Assembly (NCBI GenBank): GCA_963697695.1
Contig: OY969094.1
Location: forward strand, 1-64,000
Length of the DNA: 64,000 nt
Direction of reading: 5' to 3'
From: VRUE01 sp963697695
GTDB taxonomy: Bacteria; Actinomycetota; Thermoleophilia; Solirubrobacterales; 70-9
The notes beneath the pieces were generated by a model. The model was given only the letters and a program-made list of their open reading frames with translations, did not search any database and was not told where the DNA came from. Shown here piece by piece: positions 25,352-34,266 of the stretch. How positions within the stretch are numbered: position 1 is the first letter of the stretch; each line of letters begins with the position of its first letter. The position numbers and the translations under genes are program-made.

Positions 25352-27162
25352 GCGGGCACGACGAGACCGGCTTCCCGGCTCTCGATTCGAACGCCTACCG
25401 CGACACCTGGTGCGGGCAGGTGCTCGGCGACCGCGCCGGATCAGAGGCGCGGGTTGCGGGCTGGGTGCACCGCCGCCGCGATCATGGCGGCCTTGTCTTC
25501 GTCGACCTGCGCGACCGCACCGGGATCCTCCAGCTCGTCTTCGACCCCGACCAGGCCGGGGACGCGTTCGAGCTGGGCCACCGGCTGCGGCCGGAGGACG
25601 TGGTGAGCGTGGCGGGCAGCGTCGTCCAGCGCTCTCCCGAGACGGTCAACCCCGAGCTCCCAACTGGAGAGGTGGAGCTGAAGGTGCAGGCGGCGGAGCT
25701 GCTAGCGGATGCTGCGACGCCCCCCTTCCAGATCGAGGGCTTCTCAGGCGAGGTCGGCGAGGACGCACGGTTGCGTCATCGCTATCTCGACTTGCGCCGC
25801 GAGCAGATGCGCGACGCCCTGATCCTTCGCCACCGCGTCACCGCGGCGATCCGCGAATTTCTCGACGGTGAGGGCTTCCTCGATGTGGAGACGCCGGTTC
25901 TCACCCGCTCGACCCCCGAGGGCGCCCGCGACTTCCTCGTCCCCAGTCGCATGCAGCGGGGCTCGTTCTACGCCCTGCCCCAGTCGCCGCAGCTCTTCAA
26001 GCAGCTGCTGATGGTTGCCGGCTTCGAGCGCTACTACCAGATCGCTCGCTGCTTCCGTGACGAGGATCTGCGCGCGGATCGTCAGCCCGATTTCACCCAG
26101 CTCGACATCGAGATGTCGTTCGTCGACGGCGACGACGTGATCGCAGTCAACGAACGGCTGCTCGCGCACGTCTTCGAACAGGTTGGCGGACCCAAGCTCG
26201 AGCTGCCGATGCAGCGCATGTGTTACGACGAGGCGATGGGCCGTTTCGGCACCGACCGGCCCGACCTGCGTTTCGGGCTGGAGCTGGTCGATCTCGGCGA
26301 TGCCCTGCGTGAGACGGAGTTCAAGGTCTTCCGCTCGGTGCTGGATGGGGGTGGCTCGATCCGCGGCATCAACGCCGGCCGGCGCGAGCTGCCGCGCTCG
26401 GAGCTCGATGGGTTGATCTCTCGCGCCCAGGAGCTCGGGGCGAAGGGGCTGGTCTGGGCCTTCCGCGAGGGGGACGGCTGGCGCTCGCCGACGGCCAAGT
26501 TCCTCAGCGAGGCCGAGCTCGCCGACCTCAACCAGCGCCTTGACGCCGAGGAGGGAGACCTGCTGCTGCTCGTCGCCGACGAGCGCCGGGTCACCGACGC
26601 CGTGCTTGGGCAGATGCGAATCGACCTGGCGGAGCGCTTTGGGCTGATCGACGAGAACGACCACCGCCTGGTCTGGGTCGTCGAGTGGCCGCTGATGGAG
26701 TGGAACCCCGGCGAGAGCCGCTGGGACCCGCTGCACCACCCCTTCACCGCCCCCGCGGGTGACTTCGACGCCGGGAGTCCCGGCGCTTCCCGCGCCCAGG
26801 CCTACGACCTCGTCTGGAATGGCCAGGAGATGGGCGGCGGCTCGGTCCGTATCAGCGACGCCGGCCTGCAGGGCGAGGTGTTCACGGCTCTCGGGATCGA
26901 GCCGGCCGAGGCGGAGGACCGCTTTGGCTTCCTGCTCGAGGCACTGCGCTACGGCGCACCGCCGCACGCCGGCATTGCCTACGGCCTCGACCGCCTGGTC
27001 CAGCGGCTGGCCGGAGCCGACTCAATCAGAGACGTCATCGCCTTCCCGAAGACCGCCTCCGGCGCGGATGCCCTGACTGGGGCTCCCGCACCGGTCGACG
27101 AGCTGCAGTTGCGCGAGGTCGGCCTGCAGCTGCGCGCCAAGCAGCCGCCCGGCCAGGGATGA
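25348..27162 (+). CDS. aspS: Aspartyl-tRNA synthetase
   Basis: A 604-residue bacterial-type AspRS. The N-terminal OB-fold anticodon domain includes GWVHRRRDHGGLVFVDLRDR. The class II catalytic core has motif 1 (FLDVETPVLTRSTPEGARDF), motif 2 (YYQIARCFRDEDLRADRQPD) and motif 3 (GIAYGLDRLVQRLAG). The large GAD insertion domain of bacterial enzymes lies between motifs 2 and 3. Whether it also charges tRNA-Asn cannot be decided here. It overlaps hisS and the next small gene by four bases each. Confidence 0.95.
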   Translation: MSGHDETGFPALDSNAYRDTWCGQVLGDRAGSEARVAGWVHRRRDHGGLVFVDLRDRTGILQLVFDPDQAGDAFELGHRLRPEDVVSVAGSVVQRSPETVNPELPTGEVELKVQAAELLADAATPPFQIEGFSGEVGEDARLRHRYLDLRREQMRDALILRHRVTAAIREFLDGEGFLDVETPVLTRSTPEGARDFLVPSRMQRGSFYALPQSPQLFKQLLMVAGFERYYQIARCFRDEDLRADRQPDFTQLDIEMSFVDGDDVIAVNERLLAHVFEQVGGPKLELPMQRMCYDEAMGRFGTDRPDLRFGLELVDLGDALRETEFKVFRSVLDGGGSIRGINAGRRELPRSELDGLISRAQELGAKGLVWAFREGDGWRSPTAKFLSEAELADLNQRLDAEEGDLLLLVADERRVTDAVLGQMRIDLAERFGLIDENDHRLVWVVEWPLMEWNPGESRWDPLHHPFTAPAGDFDAGSPGASRAQAYDLVWNGQEMGGGSVRISDAGLQGEVFTALGIEPAEAEDRFGFLLEALRYGAPPHAGIAYGLDRLVQRLAGADSIRDVIAFPKTASGADALTGAPAPVDELQLREVGLQLRAKQPPGQG

Positions 27163-27449
27163 GCCTGTTCGACCGGTTTCGCCGTCGTGGACCGCGGGAC
27201 TCCTCGCCGGGGCCCGGGCAAACTCCGGTCCACGTCGACGACCCCAGCTTCGACAGCTGGGAGGTGGTGCGCGACTTCACCGACGTGAGGACCGCCCGCG
27301 CCTGGCGCCAGGCGCTCGAGGAGGCGGGGATCGAAGCGGTGCTCACCGCCGATTGGCCGCTCGACCGCTTCGGTCGCGGCGACATCGCCCTGCGGGTCCG
27401 GCCGGAAGACTGGAGCGAGGCCGAGCTGCTGCTTTCCAATCTGGACTGA
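27159..27449 (+). CDS. Small DUF2007-like protein
   Basis: 96 residues. After a basic, Pro-rich N-terminus the C-terminal 60 residues have one alpha/beta unit: WEVVRDFTDVRTARAWRQAL, EEAGIEAVLT and IALRVRPEDWSEAELLLSNL. This is typical of the small 'putative signal-transducing' DUF2007 family, whose role is unknown. It overlaps the aspS stop by four bases (ATGA) and is the last gene before the probable 6S RNA. Confidence 0.6.
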   Translation: MSLFDRFRRRGPRDSSPGPGQTPVHVDDPSFDSWEVVRDFTDVRTARAWRQALEEAGIEAVLTADWPLDRFGRGDIALRVRPEDWSEAELLLSNLD

Positions 27450-27476
27450 TTGACCCTCCAACGGCGCTCACGCGGT

Positions 27477-27628
27477 GGTACGGTTGGCCCGAGGCTCGAG
27501 CCCGTACGTGAGCCGTCTCACCGTTTGACCCAACACAAACGGCGCGGGAGCTGATCTCTCTCAATCCTGTGGGGTTGCGAGGAGGCGCCCACCCTTTACT
27601 TCAAGGGATCAAAGCCAGAGGCGGTACC
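27477..27628 (+). ncRNA. ssrS: Probable 6S RNA
   Basis: The 376-base gap 27450-27825 holds a sequence matching the 6S RNA plan. The 3' half contains GGCGCCCACC, then an AAGGGATCAAAGCC block as in many 6S RNAs. The ends pair (GGTAC with GTACC, TTGGC with GCCAG), and the centre offers an open bubble around CTCTCTCAATCC. 6S RNA mimics an open promoter and binds the housekeeping RNA polymerase holoenzyme in stationary phase. The bounds are my estimate. Nothing is recognised from 27629 to 27825, which is GC-rich spacer. Confidence 0.65.
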
Positions 27629-27825
27629 GGCGGGCTGGAGCCTCTTTGAACCTGGCTCGGTCGGCTGGTGCGCGTGGCGGGCGGCGGCGGACCGGCGCGA
27701 TGCGGCGTCCTCGCCGGCTTGCGTGGCTCTGCCACGCGGCGCCGGCTGCGTCCTTGCCTCGCTTGGTCCGGCGCTCGCCAGGCGCACACCTCACCCTCCC
27801 TCGACAGGTTCATACTTTTGGATCG

Positions 27826-29277
27826 ATGATGGATAGAGAGCTATTCGAGAACTACCTTCAGGACCAGAGTCGGCGTGGGCCGGCTTTGGACGGTGCGTTC
27901 ACGGGGGCTGCCGGTGGCGCTGCCTGTGGGGATCTGTCGCGGCTTTCGCTGGTGGTCGAGGATGGGACTGTCGCGCGGGTGACCTTTGACGCAGAGGGCT
28001 GTGGGGCGACGCGGGCCGCTACGGCGGCGGCGGCGGAGATGGTCGAGGGGGCGTCGGTGCTGGATGCGGCCCGGATTGGGATCGATGAGGTCGACGAGGC
28101 GATCGGGGGGCTGACGCCGGCGAAGCGGCATGCGGCTCAGTTGGCCGCCGATGCTCTGCACCGGGGGCTCGCACAGGTAGCTGCTTCGCCGCAGGTGCTC
28201 GCCGCTTCGGATGGGGACCGGGTGCTTGTTGCGATGTCCGGCGGGGTCGACAGCGCAGTTGCCGCGCTGCTCGAAGCGGAGCATGGGGCGGAGGTGGTCG
28301 GCGTGACCCTGAAGCTCTGGGCCGATCCCGAGACCGACGGGGCCAAGGCCTGCTGCTCGCCGGAGGCGGTGCTCGGCGCTCGCTCGCTTGCACACTCGCT
28401 CGGCATCCCGCACCTGACGCTCGACCTCGAGGAGGAATTCCGGCGGCGGGTCGTCGCCGGGTTCGTCTCCGGCTACGCCGAGGGGAGCACGCCCAACCCC
28501 TGCATCGTCTGCAACGGCGAGGTGCGGATCGCGGCGATGGTCGACCTGGCTGAGCGGCTCGGCGCCACCCACCTCGTCACCGGTCACTACGCCCGCATCG
28601 TCGACGACGGCTCGGGGCCGCTGCTTGCCGCGGCATCCGACGAGGCGAAGGACCAGAGCTACATGCTGGCGGCGCTGCCTCCGGGATTGCTGGAGCGGGT
28701 TCGTTTCCCGCTCACGGAGCTGACCAAGCCCGAGGTACGTGAGATCGCCGCCCGTCACGGCCTCGCGGTCGCCCGCAAGCCCGAGAGCCAGGACCTCTGC
28801 TTCCTCTCCGGTCAGAAGAAGGGCGAGTTCCTGCGCCGCCACGGCGGCCTGGACGAGCGCGAGGGAAACGTGCTCGACCGCTCCGGCAAGGCGATCGGAC
28901 GCCACCGCGGCCATCACAACTTCACCGTCGGTCAGCGGCGTGGCATCCGCCTCTCCGCCGAGGAGCCGCTATACGTCGTCGCAACCGATGCCGCCGCCAA
29001 CACGGTCACGGTCGGGAGACGCAAGGACCTCGAGGCTCACACGGTGCGTATCCGCAACGCGGTCCTGCACCGCGAAGGGAAGAGCGTCGACGGGGCGCGA
29101 TTGCGCTATCGCTCGCGCGTGGTCCCCGCGTCGGTTGCCGCGATCGAGAAGGGCAGGCACGCCGACCTCGACCTCGAGCTGGCCGAAGCGTTCACGGGTG
29201 TCTCCCCGGGGCAGACGGCCGTGCTGCTCTCGGGCGAGGCGATCGTCGGTCACGGCACGATCTCCGCCGCCGCCTGA
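27826..29277 (+). CDS. mnmA: IscU-like domain fused to tRNA 2-thiouridylase MnmA
   Basis: The 483-residue product has two parts. Residues 1-115 resemble an IscU/NifU scaffold: GGAACGD with Cys34 and GCGATRA with Cys59. At the place of the third ligand (KxHCSxLA) it reads KRHAAQLA, with Ala103. Residues about 128-483 are a full MnmA: PP-loop SGGVDSAV, NPCIVCNGEVR, SQDLCFLSG with the two catalytic cysteines, and the FTVGQRRG motif. MnmA thiolates U34 of tRNA-Lys, -Glu and -Gln. The N-terminal domain may deliver sulfur or a cluster; that is inference. The open frame upstream of 27826 runs through spacer and was not used. Confidence 0.88.
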   Translation: MMDRELFENYLQDQSRRGPALDGAFTGAAGGAACGDLSRLSLVVEDGTVARVTFDAEGCGATRAATAAAAEMVEGASVLDAARIGIDEVDEAIGGLTPAKRHAAQLAADALHRGLAQVAASPQVLAASDGDRVLVAMSGGVDSAVAALLEAEHGAEVVGVTLKLWADPETDGAKACCSPEAVLGARSLAHSLGIPHLTLDLEEEFRRRVVAGFVSGYAEGSTPNPCIVCNGEVRIAAMVDLAERLGATHLVTGHYARIVDDGSGPLLAAASDEAKDQSYMLAALPPGLLERVRFPLTELTKPEVREIAARHGLAVARKPESQDLCFLSGQKKGEFLRRHGGLDEREGNVLDRSGKAIGRHRGHHNFTVGQRRGIRLSAEEPLYVVATDAAANTVTVGRRKDLEAHTVRIRNAVLHREGKSVDGARLRYRSRVVPASVAAIEKGRHADLDLELAEAFTGVSPGQTAVLLSGEAIVGHGTISAAA

Positions 29278-29306
29278 CACCGGCGATAGTCCTTAGGCTC
29301 TCTGCG

Positions 29307-31928
29307 ATGAAGGCCAGCGAGATCCGCCGCACCTACCTCTCCTTCTTCGAGGAGCGGGGGCACAAGATCGTTCCCTCCGCCTCGCTGGTGCCCTCGGTCC
29401 ACGACCCGTCCGTCCTGCTGACCACGGCTGGCATGCAGCCCTTCAAGCCGTACTTCCTCGGTCGCGAGAAGCCGCCTGCGCCTCGCCTTGCCGACGTGCA
29501 GAAGTGCTTCCGTACCACCGACATCGAGGAGGTGGGCAACACGGCTCGCCATCTCACCTTCTTCGAGATGCTCGGCAACTGGAGCTTCGGCGACTACTTC
29601 AAGGCGGAGTCGATCCCCTGGGGTTGGCAGCTCTCGACCGAGGGGTTCGGCATGGATCCCGAGCGGATCTGGGCCACCGTCTTCGGCGGCGACGAGGAAC
29701 TGGGGCTCGGCCCCGACGAGGAGGCGATCGAGATCTGGCGCGGAGTGGGCGTGCCGGATGAGCGCATCGTCCGCCTCGGCCGCGAGGACAACTTCTGGCA
29801 GGCGGGGCCGACCGGCCCCTGCGGCCCCTGCTCGGAGCTCTACCTCGATCGCGGCGAGGAGTTCGGCGCTCCCGGCGAGCGGCCCGGCGACGACACCGAC
29901 CGCTTCCTCGAGTTCTGGAACCACGTCTTCATGACCTACGACCTCGCCGCCTACGGCGTCTTGACCGAGCTGCCGATGCGCAACATCGATACCGGCCTGG
30001 GCCTGGATCGCATGGCCGCGATCCTGCAGGACGTTCCGTCTGTTTTCGAGACCGACCTGGTGCGGCCGCTGATCGACCTCGCCGAGGAGATGTCGGGCCA
30101 TTCCTACTCGGAGGGCGGGGCGGTGACGCGGGCGATGCGGATCGTCGCCGACCACTCGCGCGGGGCCGCCTTCCTGATCGCCGACGGCGTCGTTCCCTCC
30201 AACGAGGACCGCGGTTACATCCTGCGCCGGATCATGCGGCGGGCGATCCAGCAGGGGCGCACGCTCGGCCTTGAGGCTCCCTGGCTGGGCCGCTTCGCCG
30301 AGCGAACGATCGAAATCATGGGGGACACATATCCAGAGCTAACCGCCGAGCGGGAGACGATCCAGCGCTGGGTCGGCGACGAGGAGGAGAGCTTCGGCCG
30401 CACGCTGGAGCGGGGCAGCGAGCTGCTCGAGCGGCTGATCGCGGAGGCGAAGGAGTCGGGGACCTCTTGGATCGAGGCAGCGGATGCCTTCAAGCTGCAC
30501 GACACCTACGGCTTCCCCTATGACCTGACCAAGGAGCTGCTGGCCGAGCAGGGGCTCTCGGTCGACGACAGCGGTTTCGAGGAGCTGATGGAGGAGCAGC
30601 GCCAGCGCGCCCGCACCGGTGCCGCGACTGCGCACGGCTCCGAGAATCGCCATGAGAAGGTGATCGCCTTCGCGACTTCAGCCCCACCGACCCGCTTCGT
30701 CGGCTACGAGACGCTGCAGGCGACCACCGGTGTCGCCGCGGTCGAGAGCGAGGACGGCCGGGCGCTGGTCAAGCTCGAGGAGAGTCCTTTCTACGCCGAG
30801 GGAGGCGGCCAGGTCGCCGACTCGGGGACGATTCGCTGGGACGGCGGAGAGGCGAAGGTGCTCGACGTCTACCGCGTCGGCGAGGACCAGGCCCTCGAGG
30901 TCGAGCCGGCCGGATCGCTCGAGGGCAGCCTTGCGGTCGAGGCTCGCGTGGACCGCGAGACCCGCCACGCGACGATGCGCAATCACACTGCGACCCACCT
31001 GCTGCACGCGGCCCTGCGCGAACGGCTCGGCACACACGTGCGCCAGGCCGGCTCGGCGGTTCGCCCCGACAAGCTGCGCTTCGACTTCACCCATGGCCAG
31101 GCGCTCTCGCCAGACGACCTGCGCGAGATCGAGGACAGTGTCAACGACTGGATCAAGGCGAGCCGTCCCGTGCGCTGGCTCGAGATGGAGCGGACCGAGG
31201 CCGAGAGGCTGGGTGCGATGGCGCTCTTCGGTGAGAAATACGGCGAGTGGGTGCGGGTCGTCGAGGTCGACGGCGTCTCGCGCGAGCTTTGCGGCGGCAC
31301 CCACGTCGCCAACACGGCGGAGATCGGCATCTTCAAGATCGCCTCCGAGGGCTCGAGTGCTGCCAACGTGCGCCGGATCGAGGCTCTCAGCGGTCCTGCC
31401 GCGATCGACTGGTTCCGTTCCCATGAGGAGCGCTTGCGCGAAGTGGGCGACCTGCTCGGTTCGCCCCAGGACCCGCTGAGCGGTGCCCGCCGGGCAGCGG
31501 AGCTCATACGTAAGGCCGGCGAGGGTGCTCAACAAGCGCAGAAGGAGCTGCTCGGCGAGGAGGCCAAGCGGCTCGTCGGCGAGGCCGCTGACCTCGACGG
31601 CCTCAAGCTCGTCGTCTCACGGGCGCCGCTGGCGGATCAGCGCCAGCTGCTCGATCTTGCCAACCGGGTCCAGTCGTCGCTCGGCGGCGACACGGCGATC
31701 GCCCTGGGCGGTGCCGACGGCGGCAAGGTCGGCCTCGTCGTCCTCGTCTCCAAGAGCGCGGTCGAGCGCGGCCTCTCGGCGGCCGAGGTCGTCCGCGAGG
31801 CTGCCCCTGTGGTCGGCGGCGGCGGCGGTGGGCGCGAGGAGATGGCACAAGCCGGCGGCAAGGACGCGGAGAAGCTCGACGCTGCACTCGAGGTGGCGCG
31901 TGAGGCGATCCAGCGCGGGGTCGGCTAG
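29307..31928 (+). CDS. alaS: Alanyl-tRNA synthetase
   Basis: 873 residues, full length. The class II aminoacylation core starts MKASEIRRTYLSFFEERGHK and includes WNHVFMTYD and GLGLDRMAAIL. The editing domain has the zinc-binding HTATHLLH and the CGGTHV motif, and the C-terminal C-Ala/DHHA1 domain ends with GGGGGREEMAQAGGKD. It charges tRNA-Ala and clears mischarged Ser and Gly. TAGGCT seven bases before the ATG suggests a leaderless promoter. ruvX follows after five bases. Confidence 0.96.
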   Translation: MKASEIRRTYLSFFEERGHKIVPSASLVPSVHDPSVLLTTAGMQPFKPYFLGREKPPAPRLADVQKCFRTTDIEEVGNTARHLTFFEMLGNWSFGDYFKAESIPWGWQLSTEGFGMDPERIWATVFGGDEELGLGPDEEAIEIWRGVGVPDERIVRLGREDNFWQAGPTGPCGPCSELYLDRGEEFGAPGERPGDDTDRFLEFWNHVFMTYDLAAYGVLTELPMRNIDTGLGLDRMAAILQDVPSVFETDLVRPLIDLAEEMSGHSYSEGGAVTRAMRIVADHSRGAAFLIADGVVPSNEDRGYILRRIMRRAIQQGRTLGLEAPWLGRFAERTIEIMGDTYPELTAERETIQRWVGDEEESFGRTLERGSELLERLIAEAKESGTSWIEAADAFKLHDTYGFPYDLTKELLAEQGLSVDDSGFEELMEEQRQRARTGAATAHGSENRHEKVIAFATSAPPTRFVGYETLQATTGVAAVESEDGRALVKLEESPFYAEGGGQVADSGTIRWDGGEAKVLDVYRVGEDQALEVEPAGSLEGSLAVEARVDRETRHATMRNHTATHLLHAALRERLGTHVRQAGSAVRPDKLRFDFTHGQALSPDDLREIEDSVNDWIKASRPVRWLEMERTEAERLGAMALFGEKYGEWVRVVEVDGVSRELCGGTHVANTAEIGIFKIASEGSSAANVRRIEALSGPAAIDWFRSHEERLREVGDLLGSPQDPLSGARRAAELIRKAGEGAQQAQKELLGEEAKRLVGEAADLDGLKLVVSRAPLADQRQLLDLANRVQSSLGGDTAIALGGADGGKVGLVVLVSKSAVERGLSAAEVVREAAPVVGGGGGGREEMAQAGGKDAEKLDAALEVAREAIQRGVG

Positions 31929-31933
31929 CGCGG

Positions 31934-32338
31934 ATGCGGGTCCTCGCCCTCGACCACGGCACGGCCCGGATCGGCTGTGCGATCTCCGATCCAAGCGGAA
32001 CGCTGGCGACGCCGTTGCCGGTGATCGAGCCGCCCGAGGCACGCTCGGTGGCGGAGCTGGTCGCAAAGTACGAGGTCGAGCGCGTCGTCGTCGGGCTGCC
32101 CCTGCACCTGAGCGGCGAGGAAGGGAGCCAGGCGGCCCTCGTGCGCACCTTCTGCACCGAACTGGAAGCGATTCTCGACGTGCCGGTCGAGGCCTACGAC
32201 GAGCGGTTGACGACGAGGATGGCGGACGCAAGCAAGCGCGAAGGAGCAGCGGCGGCACCGGACTCGCTTGCCGCTGCTCACCTGCTGCAGGCCTTCCTCG
32301 CCGGACAGGCAGCGATCGAAGAGGCCGAGGATGACTGA
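31934..32338 (+). CDS. ruvX: RuvX/YqgF-family nuclease-fold protein
   Basis: 134 residues, RNase H-like fold: LALDHGTARIGCAISD with the first catalytic Asp, VVVGLPLHLSGEEG, and YDERLTT with the last acidic residues. The family is implicated in pre-16S rRNA 5'-end processing and Holliday-junction resolution. The position right after alaS and right before mltG is a widely conserved order. The stop overlaps the mltG start by eight bases. Confidence 0.93.
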   Translation: MRVLALDHGTARIGCAISDPSGTLATPLPVIEPPEARSVAELVAKYEVERVVVGLPLHLSGEEGSQAALVRTFCTELEAILDVPVEAYDERLTTRMADASKREGAAAAPDSLAAAHLLQAFLAGQAAIEEAEDD

Positions 32339-33458
32339 CGACGACTTCTCAGGCGATCCCTTTGCCGATCCCAGCGACCCCGCCGCGGCCGAACGCGAGC
32401 AGCGCCGCCGAGAGCGCGAGGACCGGCGGCGCAAGCGCGAGGCCAAGCAAGCTGAGCGAGAGGTCGCGGTCCCACCTCCTCCGGCCCAGCCGTCGCCGGC
32501 CGAGCCGCCGCGCACTGCCGAAGAGGAGTTCTGGGACGAGCCGGCCGCCGAGCCGCCGCCGCCTCCTCCTCCGCCCAGCGGTGGAGATCGAGCACGCGGT
32601 GGTGAGCCTGGGGCCCTGCGGCGCCATCCGCTGCGGGTGGCGCTGGCTCTTGCCGTAATCCTGCTCGGGGTCGCGGCGATCGCCGTCGCTGCCTACCGGC
32701 ACTTCAACCGCGAGCCGCCACCGCCGGTGGTCGTGCGGACCTTCACCCTGACGATCCCCGAGGGATACAGCCGCGCCCAGACGGCCCAGCTGGCGCTGGA
32801 GGAAGGCATCCGCGGCAACTACTTGAAGCAGAGCGTTCGCTCGCCGTACCTCAACCCAACCGGCTACGGCGGCAAAGGCGCCAAGAGCCTCGAGGGCTTC
32901 CTCTTTCCCGACACCTTCGAGCTCGAACAGCGCGCCGGCGCCGCCGATCTGGTTCAGCTGCAGCTGCAGGACTTCAAGCGACGGATCAAGGGGGTCGACA
33001 TGGCCTACGCCCGTTCGAAGAACCTGACCGTCTTCGACGTCATCACGATCGCCTCGATGGTCGAGGAGGAGGCGCAGCTGGAAAACGAGCGCAAGCTCGT
33101 CGCGGCTGTGATCTACAACCGTCTGAGCGATGGGATGCCGCTGGGGATCGATGCGACGACGCGGTACGCCACCGGCAACTACACCCAGCCGCTGACCGAA
33201 TCTGAGCTTGCGACCGACTCGCCCTACAACACGCGGGTCAACGCGGGCCTGCCGCCGGGGCCGATCTCCAGCCCCGGCCTCGCCTCGATCGAAGCCGCGG
33301 CACACCCGGCCAAGGCGGACTACCTCTACTACGTGGTCGAGCCGGGAACCTGCGGCGAGCACGCCTTCTCCTCGACCGAAGCCGAGTTCCAGGCCGACGT
33401 CGCCCGCTACGAAGAAGCCCGAGCCGAGGCGGGCGGCAACTCGCCGGACTCCTGCTGA
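32331..33458 (+). CDS. mltG: Endolytic murein transglycosylase (MltG/YceG)
   Basis: 375 residues. A charged, Pro-rich cytoplasmic N-terminus of about 100 residues precedes one membrane helix (LRVALALAVILLGVAAIAVAAY). The extracytoplasmic YceG domain has LEGFLFPDTF, the catalytic-Glu helix IASMVEEEAQ, VIYNRLSDGMPLGIDATTRY and PYNTRVNAGLPPGPISSPG. MltG cuts growing glycan strands and sets their length. The start at 32331 lies inside the ruvX end; its stop shares one base with aroE (TGATG), so the three genes are translationally coupled. Confidence 0.93.
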   Translation: MTDDDFSGDPFADPSDPAAAEREQRRREREDRRRKREAKQAEREVAVPPPPAQPSPAEPPRTAEEEFWDEPAAEPPPPPPPPSGGDRARGGEPGALRRHPLRVALALAVILLGVAAIAVAAYRHFNREPPPPVVVRTFTLTIPEGYSRAQTAQLALEEGIRGNYLKQSVRSPYLNPTGYGGKGAKSLEGFLFPDTFELEQRAGAADLVQLQLQDFKRRIKGVDMAYARSKNLTVFDVITIASMVEEEAQLENERKLVAAVIYNRLSDGMPLGIDATTRYATGNYTQPLTESELATDSPYNTRVNAGLPPGPISSPGLASIEAAAHPAKADYLYYVVEPGTCGEHAFSSTEAEFQADVARYEEARAEAGGNSPDSC

Positions 33459-34243
33459 TGCGCCTCGCCGTGCTCGGACACCCCGTTGCCCACTCTCGCT
33501 CGCCGGCGATGCAGAACGCGGCCCTGGCCGAGCTGGAGCTGGCAGACAAGTGGGCCTACGAGGCGATCGAGGCCGCTCCCGACGTTTTCGAGGCCCGGGT
33601 GCGGGCGATGCCGGACGAAGGCTTTGCCGGGGCCAACGTCACCGTTCCCCACAAGGGGGCGGCACTGGCACTGGCTGACACTCTCTCTGAGACCGCCCGG
33701 GAGATCGGCGCCGCCAACACGCTGGTCTTCGCCGATGAGGAGATCCGCGCCGAGAACACCGATGCGGATGGGTTGCTGAATGCGCTGCCTTCATCGCCGC
33801 GGGGCCGGCGCGCTCTCGTGCTCGGCGCCGGCGGGGCCGCTCGCGCCGTCGTCTGGGCCCTGCTTCGCGAGGGGGCCGAGGTCGCCGTCTGGAACCGCAC
33901 CGAGCTGCGCTCCCAGCATCTCTGCGAGGAGCTGGGCGGCAGCCCGCTCGCCGACCCCGATCAGTCCGACTTCGACCTGATCGTCAACTCGACCGCGGTC
34001 GGGCTCGGCGGCGAGGACCCCTTCGACGAGCTGCCGCTTTCGCCGCAGTTCGCTCCGGCGCAGATCGTCGTCGACATGGTCTACGGGGGCGAACCCACTG
34101 ATCTCCTGCGTGCCGCCGAGGAGTCGGGCGCGAGCGTCGTCGACGGAATCGAGATCCTCGTTCAGCAGGGAGCTCTCTCGCTCCGCATCTGGACCGGACT
34201 CGACGCGCCGCTCGAGGTCATGCGCGCCGCCGCCCGCGCTTGA
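33458..34243 (+). CDS. aroE: Shikimate dehydrogenase
   Basis: 261 residues. The substrate side has the segment HSRSPAMQNAAL and NVTVPHKGAAL, where Lys is the catalytic residue, with the paired Asp in NTDADG. The NADP-binding Rossmann loop is VLGAGGAARAVVWAL followed by VWNRTE, whose Arg favours NADPH. It reduces 3-dehydroshikimate to shikimate. It begins the shikimate block (aroE, aroC, aroKB, aroQ) and is coupled to mltG. Confidence 0.95.
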   Translation: MRLAVLGHPVAHSRSPAMQNAALAELELADKWAYEAIEAAPDVFEARVRAMPDEGFAGANVTVPHKGAALALADTLSETAREIGAANTLVFADEEIRAENTDADGLLNALPSSPRGRRALVLGAGGAARAVVWALLREGAEVAVWNRTELRSQHLCEELGGSPLADPDQSDFDLIVNSTAVGLGGEDPFDELPLSPQFAPAQIVVDMVYGGEPTDLLRAAEESGASVVDGIEILVQQGALSLRIWTGLDAPLEVMRAAARA

Positions 34244-34266
34244 GCGCGCCTATAGCCTTCGCGGCG

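Noticed and set aside
27646..27825. A longer N-terminus for the MnmA fusion (open frame from 27646).
   Set aside because: It is Arg/Pro/Ala-rich with no domain, and runs through GC-rich spacer after the 6S-like RNA. The MMDREL start fits the IscU-like domain.
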